Shown here in pieces: positions 7,864-16,723 of a stretch of DNA of 45,585 nucleotides. The notes under the pieces were generated by a model. The model saw only the letters and a list, made by a program, of their open reading frames with translations, had not been told where the DNA came from and ran no database searches. Source of the stretch: JAAFHB01 sp037133495 (lineage in GTDB: Bacteria > Bacteroidota > Bacteroidia > Bacteroidales > Prolixibacteraceae); contig JBAXOA010000025.1 of NCBI GenBank assembly GCA_037133495.1, forward strand, positions 1 to 45,585. The letters are read 5' to 3'. The stretch's first letter is position 1; each line of letters starts with the position of its first letter. The translations under genes and the position numbers were made by a program.

Positions 7864-10800
7864 TTAATTAAAAACATAGCGAAGACCTAACTGAATTCCA
7901 TAGGTTCCTGCTACTGAATTAGGATCCTGGAAAGAAGTCTTAACGTATGCACCGTTAATCTGAGTCATATGAACCATTAGCTTGCCAGTGGCTGCATCTT
8001 TACCATCAACGATTAATGGAGACGAAGTTATTACACTCTTGTTTAAACCCCAGCTTGAATCCAGTAAATTCGCAAAATTGATCACATCAACACTAAATTG
8101 AAGTTTGTTTTTCGTATTGCCGATTTTCATTTTGAAATCCTGCAAAAGTCTGACATCAATTCTGGCATTCCATGGTGCATAGGCGGCGTTACGCTGTGCA
8201 TATTGACCGGAATGCTTGGATAAATAAGGATCCTGTGCTGCAAATGCCCAGTAAGCATCTCCATCAGCAGGAGTTTTCCATAATAAATCGCTGTGTTTTG
8301 AAGGAATAAACATCTGTTCGTGTGTTGAGGTTCCATCCTTATTCATGTCGCCGTTATACAAATAAGTATAGGCATTTCCTTGATAACCTGCATAAAATAC
8401 AGAAATAGTTGTCGCGTAATATTTGCCATACTCAATAGCATAATTCAAAGTAGCGACTACACGGTGAGGTGTATTATTTAAGGAATTTCCGACTTCAGGA
8501 TCGTTTGAAGAGTTCAGGATCTGACGATACTGCCATGCAGAGAAAGGGTCAGATCCGTTTTTACCGGTTACCTCACGTCCCATATTGCGTGAATAACCTA
8601 CCATACCGCTAAATCCGGCTACTTTTGGAAGGTCTAGCTGAGCAGAAAGGGTATAGCCATCCCCGATTTTGGTATTACGCATAATCACAACATTCTGAAA
8701 TGTCGGATTAATGTATTTAGTGGCGTTGGTAGTATTTGAATAGTAAGGACGTGTTCCTGATCCTTCAATAATGACAGACGCTGCCGGAGCAAGGTTGATA
8801 TTATCGAAGAAAATCGCATTCATGTCTTTGGTATAGATACCTTCTAAAGTCAACATCATGTTCATTGGCAGCTTAAAGTCAACACCTGCGCTGGTTCTCC
8901 AGACTTGTGGAAGCTTAAAATCTTTGGCAATGGCTGCAATCTTTCCTCCAATAACATTTGTCTGTGGAAAAATATCGGCGATTGCAGTATTGCTCAGCAA
9001 CGTTTTAGCATCGGCAGCAAAAGGAATACGAGCCAACTGCGCTTTACTTGCGGCGCCACCAGCCTGATTAACAACTAATTGATATTGCAACATCCCGCTG
9101 TTGGTTGGCTGATTTGTAAACCACACGAATGGAATACGACCGGTAAAGATACCAGTTCCACCACGTACTTTGACTGATTTATCTCCTTTTACATCCCAGG
9201 TAAAGCCTAAACGCGGTGACCATAATACCCTGGCTTTTGGCCATGATGCCAGATCAACAGTCTCACCATTTCTAAATGTCTGACCCTTCAGCCCTGGATT
9301 ATCAACTGCTCCATCCAAATACATCGGAAGGTCAATACGTAAACCGGCAGTCACTTTTAAATTGTCTTTAGCATTCCATTCATCCTGTCCGTAGGCGGAA
9401 AATTGTCCAAAAGAGAGCTCAGCCACAGGATTAGTGTGTCCATTAATACCATAAGTATAAGCAAAACTGATTGGATCGTAAGTATCACTGTATGCTTGTC
9501 CCACACCAACACCGTTGGCATAATTTTGGAAAGAGGCCAAATCTTTAAACCTGTAGTAGCCACTTCCCTGACGAAGGTAGCTGTTTGCAAAATACTGGTG
9601 CTCGTACGAAACACCTGCGGTGAAGGTATGTTTATTCCACATATAGGTCGCATTGTCAGTAAGAATCAGCGTATTGTTATCAACATTGTTCATATAGGAG
9701 AACAATTCATAACCTGCAGACATCTTAACATTTCCTTTTAAAACATCACCTGACATGATGTCGATAAAAGGGAATAACTGGCTGTCGCTCTGACGTGGCT
9801 GATTATATTTGGTATAAGCTACCAGAAATTTATTCTGGACTTGGTTGAAATGACTGTTCAACTCAGCAGTAACAGACTGGAGTGTATTGCTATTGTAATA
9901 TTGGGAGTTTTGAAAAGACATACCACCTAAGCGTGCATGACGACCACCCGAGATACTTGGTGTTGCATCTCCACTACTGCTGGGGCGCGACACGTTTGAA
10001 CTTTCTGAATAATTGTAACGGACAGTTAATTTATGATTCTTATTAATGTTCCAGTCAATTTTAGCCAATAATTTGTTGTTTTTTTCCTTATCTCCGCCCC
10101 AATTTTCATATGGACCGGTTTCATAATTGTATTTGGATTTCAGAAAAGCTGAAAAATCTGTAAGTTCCGATGATTTTACCAATGCATTCACATTAGGATC
10201 GGCAAGATTACGGGTTCCGTCATTCGACAACAATGTATTGCCCGGAGTCAGCGTGTTTTCCATTTCACCGCTCAGAAAAAAGAACAATTTATCTTTAATG
10301 ATAGGACCTCCTACATTAAAACCATTCACTTTTTTAGAAGATTGAGCTACTGTTAATTTAGTATCTCTGATCTTGGAGCCATTAAAGCTTTGATCACGAA
10401 AGAATGAATAAGCTGATCCTTTGATGGTGTTGGTACCGCTTTTGGTAACCGCATTAATGCTGGCTCCGGTGAAATTGGATTGAGTAACATCGAAAGGTGC
10501 AACAGCAACCTGAATTTCTTCAATTGCATCCATTGAGATTGGTTCACCTGAAACGCCAGGCATATTACCGCTTGAAAGCCCAAAGTTGTTATTGAAATTG
10601 GCCCCGTCAACCGTAACGTTGGTGTTATACGCCTCACGTCCCACGAAAGAACCGTTGCCGGTTGCAAAAGTAGAAAGCTTGGTATAATCTCCTAAACTGC
10701 GGTTAAACGAAGGGATCATCTCCATCGCTTTTGAATTTATATTGGTGGCAGCACCCATCTTGGCAGAACTGAATGCAGATGGTTTTGCTCCAATAACGGT

Positions 10801-11160
10801 AACTTCACCTACAGCCTGAGCACTTTCCTTCAAATTGGTATTCAACACGAAAGTTTCTCCCAATGAAAGATTTACTTCTGTCAGTGTGGCATTAGCGTAT
10901 CCTACGAAAGAGATTTGAACCTTGTATGGTCCGCCGGTGCGCATCCCCTGAAGTGTAAAACGACCTTCAGCATTAGTAACTGTACCATATTGAGTTCCTG
11001 AGGGAACATGTACAGCTACAACTGCAGCGCCAGGAAGTGATTCACCTCCTCCTGTGATTCTACCACTAATTCCGGAGGTCGTAACCTGCCCTAGCGTAGT
11101 TAAGACCATTCCTGCAAATAGCATAACAGTCAGTAAGAGCTTGTTTAAATTGTTTTTCAT
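7864..11160 (-). CDS. TonB-dependent outer-membrane receptor, Oar-like
   Basis: The 1098-residue protein has a signal peptide (about 1-24), a carboxypeptidase-regulatory-like (beta-sandwich) domain at about 28-115, a TonB plug at about 130-245, and a long beta-barrel that ends in GLRYVFN. The sandwich domain shows SGRITGGGESLPGAAVVA and the FVGY motif; the plug includes VTVDGANFNNNFG and MDAIEEIQVAVAPFDV. Size and plug features match the Oar group of large receptors rather than classical siderophore receptors or SusC, and no susD partner lies beside it. It would import an unknown substrate across the outer membrane using ExbBD-TonB energy. It is a single-gene unit with its own terminator. The substrate cannot be read from the sequence. 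Confidence 0.92.
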   Translation of the reverse strand: MKNNLNKLLLTVMLFAGMVLTTLGQVTTSGISGRITGGGESLPGAAVVAVHVPSGTQYGTVTNAEGRFTLQGMRTGGPYKVQISFVGYANATLTEVNLSLGETFVLNTNLKESAQAVGEVTVIGAKPSAFSSAKMGAATNINSKAMEMIPSFNRSLGDYTKLSTFATGNGSFVGREAYNTNVTVDGANFNNNFGLSSGNMPGVSGEPISMDAIEEIQVAVAPFDVTQSNFTGASINAVTKSGTNTIKGSAYSFFRDQSFNGSKIRDTKLTVAQSSKKVNGFNVGGPIIKDKLFFFLSGEMENTLTPGNTLLSNDGTRNLADPNVNALVKSSELTDFSAFLKSKYNYETGPYENWGGDKEKNNKLLAKIDWNINKNHKLTVRYNYSESSNVSRPSSSGDATPSISGGRHARLGGMSFQNSQYYNSNTLQSVTAELNSHFNQVQNKFLVAYTKYNQPRQSDSQLFPFIDIMSGDVLKGNVKMSAGYELFSYMNNVDNNTLILTDNATYMWNKHTFTAGVSYEHQYFANSYLRQGSGYYRFKDLASFQNYANGVGVGQAYSDTYDPISFAYTYGINGHTNPVAELSFGQFSAYGQDEWNAKDNLKVTAGLRIDLPMYLDGAVDNPGLKGQTFRNGETVDLASWPKARVLWSPRLGFTWDVKGDKSVKVRGGTGIFTGRIPFVWFTNQPTNSGMLQYQLVVNQAGGAASKAQLARIPFAADAKTLLSNTAIADIFPQTNVIGGKIAAIAKDFKLPQVWRTSAGVDFKLPMNMMLTLEGIYTKDMNAIFFDNINLAPAASVIIEGSGTRPYYSNTTNATKYINPTFQNVVIMRNTKIGDGYTLSAQLDLPKVAGFSGMVGYSRNMGREVTGKNGSDPFSAWQYRQILNSSNDPEVGNSLNNTPHRVVATLNYAIEYGKYYATTISVFYAGYQGNAYTYLYNGDMNKDGTSTHEQMFIPSKHSDLLWKTPADGDAYWAFAAQDPYLSKHSGQYAQRNAAYAPWNARIDVRLLQDFKMKIGNTKNKLQFSVDVINFANLLDSSWGLNKSVITSSPLIVDGKDAATGKLMVHMTQINGAYVKTSFQDPNSVAGTYGIQLGLRYVFN

Positions 11161-11587
11161 TAATAATTCATTTTAAGTTGACGATCAAAATCTAAATAAT
11201 AAGAGCATTAAAAAATTAATATCTTAATAAAATGTAAAGTGTTTTAATAATCCGTAAAATTAGAATATACCCAAATCATAATTCTAAATCCTATATTACA
11301 TAAACATTAAATTTAACTTCCAAAAATAACCATTGAAAATTAATCTGTAGCTGATATGAGTCATACAGAGCTATCTAGTTATTAACTTATCAAGTTATTT
11401 TATTAACAATTTTTTGATATAATTAACAGATCAAGACCTGATATCCTTAACGCAGTGATCTAATGGAAGTTACAGTAATAAAGGCGTAAATAATTGATAT
11501 TGTGAAAGTTGTGAAATATACTATATTTTTAAGCGAAGATTAAATTTGAAATAGTATTTTTGCGACTAATGCTAGAATACTATTTCA
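11161..11587. other. Intergenic region between divergent receptor and nadA genes
   Basis: These 427 AT-rich bases contain no credible ORF. A TATTTTTG-type box for the minus strand lies at 11321-11328, about 160 bases before the receptor start, with no matching -33 element. The right end holds the nadA promoter and palindrome, listed separately. Confidence 0.55.
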
Positions 11588-11588
11588 A
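11546..11588. promoter_or_regulatory. 13-bp inverted repeat overlapping the nadA -7 box and start codon
   Basis: Perfect arms at 11546-11558 and 11576-11588 (TTGAAATAGTATT and its complement) are separated by 17 bases. The left arm overlaps a TATTTTTG box at 11555-11562 and the right arm ends on the A of the nadA ATG. Transcription from that box would start inside the spacer, so the repeat is better explained as a DNA operator than as an mRNA hairpin. Confidence 0.55.
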
Positions 11589-12580
11589 TGATAAAAGACA
11601 ACTACGATAAGCTCATAAAAAGATACGGATACGTCTATGAACCAATTGCAAAGGGTATTGATCTTTGTAAAGAAATAGGCTTATTAAAAGAGGCAAAAAA
11701 TGCCGTGATTCTGGGACATTATTATATTTCTTCTGAACTTCAGGATATTTCTGATTTTCTTGGCGATTCTTTGGCGCTGGCGCAGCAGGCTCAAAAAACC
11801 GAGGCTGACATGATCATATTTGTTGGTGTTCACTTTATGGGAGAGACGGCTAAAATACTCAATCCCGGCAAAAAAGTGATTGTTCCCGATCTGAATGCCG
11901 GATGTTCATTAGCCGAATCTGCACCGGCTGAGGCATTTCTGGCTTTTAAAATGCTCAATCCCGATCATAAGGTGATCTCTTATATTAATTGTTCCGCTGA
12001 AATTAAGGCACTTTCGGATGTAATCGTTACATCTTCAAATGCAATGAAAATTGTAGAGTCGTTTCCCAAAGATCAACCACTTATATTTGCTCCCGACAAA
12101 AATCTGGGTAACTATATCAATTCGGTAACCGGCAGAGAGATGTTGCTATGGAATGGTGCCTGTATGGTTCATGAAAAATATTCACTTGAAAAAATTGTGG
12201 ATCTGATGGATCAACATCCTCAAGCGGTGTTTATTGCTCATCCCGAATGTGAGCAGCCGGTGCTGATGGTGGCCGATTACATTGGCTCAACAACAGCTTT
12301 GCTTAATTTCGTGGCAAAAAGCGGTGCAAAATCGTTTATTGTAGCAACAGAAAGTGGTATCCTTCACCAAATGCAAAAGGCTTGTCCTGATAAATTATTT
12401 ATCCCTGCTCCATCTATCGATTCGACCTGCGGTTGCAACGACTGCAGTTATATGAAATTGAATACGCTGGAAAAATTATACCTGGCCCTTAAATACGAGA
12501 AGCCTGAAATCATCCTTGACCCGGTTATACTGGAAAAGGCAAAAATACCCATCCTTCGTATGCTCGAACTTTCAAAATAA
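11588..12580 (+). CDS. nadA: Quinolinate synthase NadA
   Basis: This [4Fe-4S] enzyme condenses iminoaspartate with dihydroxyacetone phosphate to quinolinate in de novo NAD synthesis. The 330-residue length fits the family. Visible signatures are ILGHYYISSELQDISDFLGDS near the N-terminus, and GVHFMGETAKILNP. Three cluster cysteines are in place: Cys106 (NAGCSLAE), Cys192 (NGACMVHE) and Cys286 or its neighbours (CGCNDC). The partners nadB and nadC are not in this window. The start codon lies at the edge of a 13-bp palindrome that also overlaps the promoter, which suggests control by a DNA-binding repressor sensing NAD status; the regulator itself is not identifiable here. Confidence 0.96.
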   Translation: MIKDNYDKLIKRYGYVYEPIAKGIDLCKEIGLLKEAKNAVILGHYYISSELQDISDFLGDSLALAQQAQKTEADMIIFVGVHFMGETAKILNPGKKVIVPDLNAGCSLAESAPAEAFLAFKMLNPDHKVISYINCSAEIKALSDVIVTSSNAMKIVESFPKDQPLIFAPDKNLGNYINSVTGREMLLWNGACMVHEKYSLEKIVDLMDQHPQAVFIAHPECEQPVLMVADYIGSTTALLNFVAKSGAKSFIVATESGILHQMQKACPDKLFIPAPSIDSTCGCNDCSYMKLNTLEKLYLALKYEKPEIILDPVILEKAKIPILRMLELSK

Positions 12581-12613
12581 GGATGAAAATATGCGGACAC
12601 AACTGTTTTTATC

Positions 12614-12641
12614 ATTTTATCGTCTATTAATGGGATAAAAT
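12614..12641 (+). terminator. Weak hairpin after nadA
   Basis: Eight-base complementary arms at 12614-12621 and 12634-12641 (ATTTTATC and GATAAAAT) lie just downstream of the nadA stop, followed by a T-rich stretch. The stem is AT-rich and the loop is 12 bases, so this is only a possible terminator. Confidence 0.3.
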
Positions 12642-12739
12642 TATTTCCTTTGTGTTGCAAATAAGTTCCGGGTTGGTTGTATTTGAAAAATTTCAGATTT
12701 ACAACCAAATTGGCAAAATCGAAATATACACTGTTATTG

Positions 12740-14092
12740 ATGAGAAGAATAAGATTATTTTTTATTGTGTCGTTGCTCCTTTCCGGGCTATTTTACAATT
12801 CCTGTAAGAAATCCACCAGTACAACCACAACCCCTGTGGTTGTTGTTCCTCCCGGTGTGGGTGAGTTTGTAGGTTCGGTTATTGTTTACTCGAAGGCGGA
12901 TACCATGCTGGCTTACTTTTTGAAAAATAAGTACGACAGGATAACCGGGTCTCTCGAGCTTTATACTGCTGAAAATCTGGATTTTAACAAATACCTTATT
13001 AATCTCAAAACGATTGCAGGTTCAGTCAGACTTTACAAGATCCGGAATAATGATCTTTCTTTTTTATCAAAGGTAACACGAATTACAGGGGATCTCCAGA
13101 TTTCTGCCTGCCCCGGATTAACTTCACTTGCCGGTTTATCAAAACTCGATACCCTGACAAATAACCTGATCATTGAGAATAATCCAAAAATCGAAAATCT
13201 CAACGGCATAGGATTAATACAGACACTCGCAAATATTACAATAACAGGTAATGCATCTATCCAGTCGTTGTCGGGATTAAGTAGTCTGACCTCAATAACC
13301 AATTCACTTACTGTAGGGGAGAATCCCAGTTTGACATCACTCAATGGCTTAAACTATGTTACTGCTATCACAACAAATGTTATCCTTTATAATAATGTGC
13401 AGCAGTACACGCTTGAAGGGTTAAATAACCTGAAAAGTTTAAAAGGAACTTTGAATCTTTCCGGTCTTCCTGCACTTACAGATATAACGAAGCTGAACTC
13501 ATTGAGCGACACAATTTCCTCTGTTTTGATTTCGGGATGCAACAATTTGACAAATCTGCAGGGACTTAATAATTTACCAAATATTCGAAATGACCTGAGA
13601 CTAAAAGGCTGCAATAAATTGGTTAATTTAGATGGACTTGTGAAAGTAGATACCATCGGAGGAACTGTTGAACTTAATCAATTAAGTGCTTTTTCATCAT
13701 TTTCTGGAATAACCACATTGAAAGGAATCAAAAAAGATCTCCGGATTGTTGAGTGCAATGCTCTGAGTTCGTTAACCGGATTAACCAATCTGGGTATTAT
13801 TAAAGGGAACTTTGTTCTCGATGATAATGCTAATCTGATAAATCTAACGGGTGTTAATGCTTTGAAATATGTGAAAGGGAAAGTTCAGATTCTAAATAAC
13901 GCTCAGCTTGTTGCGCTTAGTGGCCTTGAACCACTTAAGACCATTATCGGTGATCTGGACATTTACTACAATCCGATGCTTTTAAGTTATTGCGCTTTGA
14001 AACCAGATGTGTTTAGCGGTATTCCGTATATCGGTTTAAACAAATACTCCCCCACCTGGGCACAAATAAAAGCCGGAAGCTGTTCAAAATAA
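12740..14092 (+). CDS. Leucine-rich-repeat (receptor L-domain-like) lipoprotein
   Basis: From the ATG at 12740 (a longer frame from a TTG at 12677 destroys the signal peptide) the product has 450 residues. Residues 1-21 form a lipoprotein signal peptide with Cys22 as the lipidated residue (YNSC), followed by a low-complexity Thr/Val/Pro linker. From about residue 45 to 440 there are a dozen or more repeats of about 23-25 residues with the pattern L-x-x-L-x-G-L-x-x-L-x-x-I-x-x-x-L-x-I, resembling receptor L-domain or BspA-like solenoids. Such proteins usually sit on the outer membrane surface and bind proteins or glycans; the ligand here is unknown. It is followed by a strong bidirectional terminator and faces ilvE. 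Confidence 0.75.
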   Translation: MRRIRLFFIVSLLLSGLFYNSCKKSTSTTTTPVVVVPPGVGEFVGSVIVYSKADTMLAYFLKNKYDRITGSLELYTAENLDFNKYLINLKTIAGSVRLYKIRNNDLSFLSKVTRITGDLQISACPGLTSLAGLSKLDTLTNNLIIENNPKIENLNGIGLIQTLANITITGNASIQSLSGLSSLTSITNSLTVGENPSLTSLNGLNYVTAITTNVILYNNVQQYTLEGLNNLKSLKGTLNLSGLPALTDITKLNSLSDTISSVLISGCNNLTNLQGLNNLPNIRNDLRLKGCNKLVNLDGLVKVDTIGGTVELNQLSAFSSFSGITTLKGIKKDLRIVECNALSSLTGLTNLGIIKGNFVLDDNANLINLTGVNALKYVKGKVQILNNAQLVALSGLEPLKTIIGDLDIYYNPMLLSYCALKPDVFSGIPYIGLNKYSPTWAQIKAGSCSK

Positions 14093-14104
14093 ACCATCTT
14101 TTAC

Positions 14105-14144
14105 AACATAAGAAAGCCACCCGAGAAGGTGGCTTTCTTATGTT
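14105..14144. terminator. Bidirectional terminator between convergent genes
   Basis: A perfect 17-bp inverted repeat (arms 14105-14121 and 14128-14144) with a 6-base loop has a GCCACC/GGTGGC core. Its A-rich left side and T-rich right side would serve as U-tracts for either direction. It lies 12 bases past the lipoprotein stop and 16 bases past the ilvE stop. Confidence 0.88.
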
Positions 14145-14160
14145 ATAGCTTGTGACTAAA

Positions 14161-15174
14161 TCATTCAATAATTGTTGTCCATTGATAAGGATCAGCGGCA
14201 ATTCCATACTGAATTGCCCGAAGTCTTTCATATAACTGAACACTTATTTTACCGGGTTCGGTTCCATATAAATACTCAATTTCATTGTCAGCATCATAAA
14301 TACGCTTGATTGGGGAGATCACTGCAGCGGTTCCACAGGCTCCCGCTTCATCAAATTCAGCAAGTTCTTCAACAGCGATTTGCCGTTCCTCAACTTTCAT
14401 TCCCATATCACTTGCGAGCTGCCGCAAACTCATATTGGTAATTGAAGGTAATATGGAATCTGATTTTGGAGTTATATATGAATTGCCCTTAATTGCAAAG
14501 AAATTGGCAGGACCACATTCATCGATAAATTTTTTCTCTTTTGCATCAAGGTATAACACTGCAGAGTATCCGTTTTTGTGCGCACGATCGCCTGCAACCA
14601 TGCTTGCAGCATAATTACCACCAACTTTTATTTTTCCAGTACCTAGAGGAGCCGCACGGTCATATTCACGGTAGATCACTAAATCCGTCGGTTTGAAGCC
14701 CTCTTTAAAATAAGGACCTACCGGCATAACCATCACCATGAACAAGTATTCATCAGAAGCTTTCACCCCAATCTGAGGACCGGTGCCAATCAGCAACGGC
14801 CGAACATACAAAGAGGCGCCAGATTCGAATGGAGGAACATATGCTTCGTTAAGTTGAACTGCTTTTCTGACAGCATTGGAAAATAAAGCTGTCGAAACTT
14901 CTGCCATCATGATACCTTGTGCCGAACGTTGCATACGCTTCGCATTTTCTTCCATCCTGAATACGCGTATCTTTCCATCAATACCTCTGAACGCTTTCAA
15001 CCCTTCAAAAGACTCTTGACCATAATGAAGCACTGTAGCACCTATATGCATACTAACATATTCTGAATCAGATATTTCCAATTCTCCCCATTGGCCATTA
15101 CGATACCAGCACCGAACATTAAAGTCTGCTTTGCTGTACCCAAATCCCAGATTTTTCCAATCTATTGTTCCCAT
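14161..15174 (-). CDS. ilvE: Branched-chain amino acid aminotransferase
   Basis: This is a fold-type IV PLP enzyme that transfers the amino group in the last step of valine, leucine and isoleucine synthesis, or the first step of their breakdown. The 337-residue length and the segments LHYGQESFEGLKAFRG, SGASLYVRPLLIGTG, KVGGNYAASM (the PLP lysine precedes VGGNY) and FIDECGPANFFA match the larger, eukaryote-like BCAT group. The C-terminal part has EFDEAGACGTAAVISPI. It is monocistronic, with no other branched-chain biosynthesis genes beside it. The minus-strand start at 15174 gives the expected beginning MGTIDWKNLGFGY. Confidence 0.95.
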   Translation of the reverse strand: MGTIDWKNLGFGYSKADFNVRCWYRNGQWGELEISDSEYVSMHIGATVLHYGQESFEGLKAFRGIDGKIRVFRMEENAKRMQRSAQGIMMAEVSTALFSNAVRKAVQLNEAYVPPFESGASLYVRPLLIGTGPQIGVKASDEYLFMVMVMPVGPYFKEGFKPTDLVIYREYDRAAPLGTGKIKVGGNYAASMVAGDRAHKNGYSAVLYLDAKEKKFIDECGPANFFAIKGNSYITPKSDSILPSITNMSLRQLASDMGMKVEERQIAVEELAEFDEAGACGTAAVISPIKRIYDADNEIEYLYGTEPGKISVQLYERLRAIQYGIAADPYQWTTIIE

Positions 15175-15549
15175 ATTTTCGTTTTTTTTCGCCCGGTTTA
15201 TAGTCTGCTAAGATACAACTAATCCTTCATCTGAAAAGCAAAAAAAATCTTTTGAATTGGTATTCTATTCAAGGAAAAAAAATAATGCTTTATATCAAAA
15301 AATTTACGAACAATTCTATCAACAATCAGCCCAAAAAAAATCAACGAAAATCAACATTAACGTACTATTTATCTGCACATTATTCACTTAATTTATCAAT
15401 GATGTTAAACCATAATTCAACCACAATCACAGTAAAAAATGAAAAATATTTCAATCATAGTCTAAGCTGATTAATGTGGTTAAAATCTGATTAATTTTGA
15501 TATATATTTACAATATTAATTGTTGTTTTTACAACTTTAGAAATCAGGA
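15175..15549. other. Intergenic region between divergent ilvE and kamA
   Basis: These 375 bases are strongly AT-rich. A 72-codon open frame at 15252-15470 has low-complexity Asn/Ser/Thr/Lys composition and no initiation context, and I do not accept it as a gene. The right end carries a -7-like box for the kamA cluster. Confidence 0.55.
15492..15499 (+). promoter_or_regulatory. Putative -7 box for the kamA cluster
   Basis: TAATTTTG matches TAnnTTTG and would give a leader of about 40 bases. No TTTG is found at the expected -33 position, so confidence is low. Confidence 0.33.
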
Positions 15550-16719
15550 ATGACATTAAAAAATCTGCACTCAACCTCGCGCTTTGTCTGCGATGAATCG
15601 GTGCATACTTTTATAAGCACTAATTTTCCTAATACGACTCTCAAGGAGTGGAATAATTGGAATTGGCAGCTAAAAAACAGCATTCATACTGCTGGAAGAT
15701 TGAAAGAAATATTTAGAGAACAGGTTGAAAACGTAATCAGTTTATTGCCTGAAAACCATTTGCCTTTTCGTATTACACCTTATTTTGCCTCTCTCCTTAG
15801 CCGTTTCGACCCAAATCATCCCCTTTTCAGGACGATAATTCCTGCGAAGGAAGAACTAACAATCGGAAACGGAGAGAGAAATGATCCGCTCGACGAAGCA
15901 ATCAGCTCACCTGTGTTAAACATAGTTCACAGATATCCCAATCGGGTATTATTTATTGTTACCGGATATTGTGCAGCATATTGCCGGTATTGTACCCGTA
16001 GTCATTTAGTAGCTCTGGAAAATAAATTTCATGCTTCAACAATACATTGGGATGCGGGAATTGAATACATACGTACTCACAACCATATCAGAGATGTACT
16101 CATCTCTGGCGGCGATCCGTTAACGTTAACCGACTCGGGACTTGAGTACTTGTTGTCAAGATTAAGAGCTATTCCTAACGTCGAAATAATCAGAATTGGC
16201 ACGAAGGTCCCTGTCGTTTTGCCAATGAGGATTACACCTGCTCTAACCAAAATGATAAAAAAGTACCACCCAGTTATGATGAGCCTCCATTTTTCGCACC
16301 CCGACGAATTGAGCATTGAAACAAAAGAAGCTTGTAATCGTCTGGCAGATGCAGGAATCCCGCTTGGAAGCCAAAGTGTATTGCTTAAGGGGATAAACGA
16401 TCAGATCGACATATTCAAAACACTTAATCATGAACTGCTAAAAGTCAGGGTTCGTCCATATTATATCTATCAATGTGACCCGATTCCCGGTTCAGCACAT
16501 TTTCGTACCGAAGTAAAAAAAGGGATAGAAATTATCAAAGGATTGCGCGGTTTCACTTCCGGCTATGCAGTTCCTTATTTTGTAATTGATGCACCTGGCG
16601 GTGGCGGAAAAATTCCAATTCTGCCTGAATCAATAAAACGCATTGATAAAGAAGGAATTACACTTATTAACTATGAAGGGAAAGAATTCATTTATCCCGA
16701 AAAATCTAATTCAGATTGA
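15550..16719 (+). CDS. kamA: KamA-family radical SAM aminomutase, probably lysine 2,3-aminomutase
   Basis: The 389-residue protein has the radical SAM cluster motif CAAYCRYC (Cys141, Cys145, Cys148), SGGDP (186-190) for SAM binding, and the PLP lysine in DAPGGGGK (Lys354). In the clostridial lysine 2,3-aminomutase two aspartates, 37 residues apart, bind the lysine side chain, the second seven residues before the PLP lysine. Here Asp310 (YQCDPIPG) and Asp347 (VIDAPG) keep exactly that spacing, whereas the glutamate enzyme is reported to carry Lys and Asn. This favours L-lysine to beta-lysine conversion. It heads a four-gene cluster with a 4-base gap to the next start, so the product is probably passed to the ATP-grasp ligases and acetyltransferase. 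Confidence 0.88.
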   Translation: MTLKNLHSTSRFVCDESVHTFISTNFPNTTLKEWNNWNWQLKNSIHTAGRLKEIFREQVENVISLLPENHLPFRITPYFASLLSRFDPNHPLFRTIIPAKEELTIGNGERNDPLDEAISSPVLNIVHRYPNRVLFIVTGYCAAYCRYCTRSHLVALENKFHASTIHWDAGIEYIRTHNHIRDVLISGGDPLTLTDSGLEYLLSRLRAIPNVEIIRIGTKVPVVLPMRITPALTKMIKKYHPVMMSLHFSHPDELSIETKEACNRLADAGIPLGSQSVLLKGINDQIDIFKTLNHELLKVRVRPYYIYQCDPIPGSAHFRTEVKKGIEIIKGLRGFTSGYAVPYFVIDAPGGGGKIPILPESIKRIDKEGITLINYEGKEFIYPEKSNSD

Positions 16720-16723
16720 TAGT

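Noticed and set aside
12677..12739. Longer N-terminus for the leucine-rich-repeat lipoprotein
   Set aside because: It starts at TTG and places 21 residues before a clean lipoprotein signal peptide, which would block its export.
15252..15470. 72-codon open frame upstream of kamA
   Set aside because: Low-complexity Asn/Ser/Thr/Lys composition in AT-rich DNA, no recognisable domain and no neighbour with which it would form an operon.
16643..16723. Longer N-terminus for ATP-grasp enzyme 1
   Set aside because: It overlaps the kamA coding region and has no family-like sequence; the ATG at 16724 gives the natural MIKVGLTFDL start.
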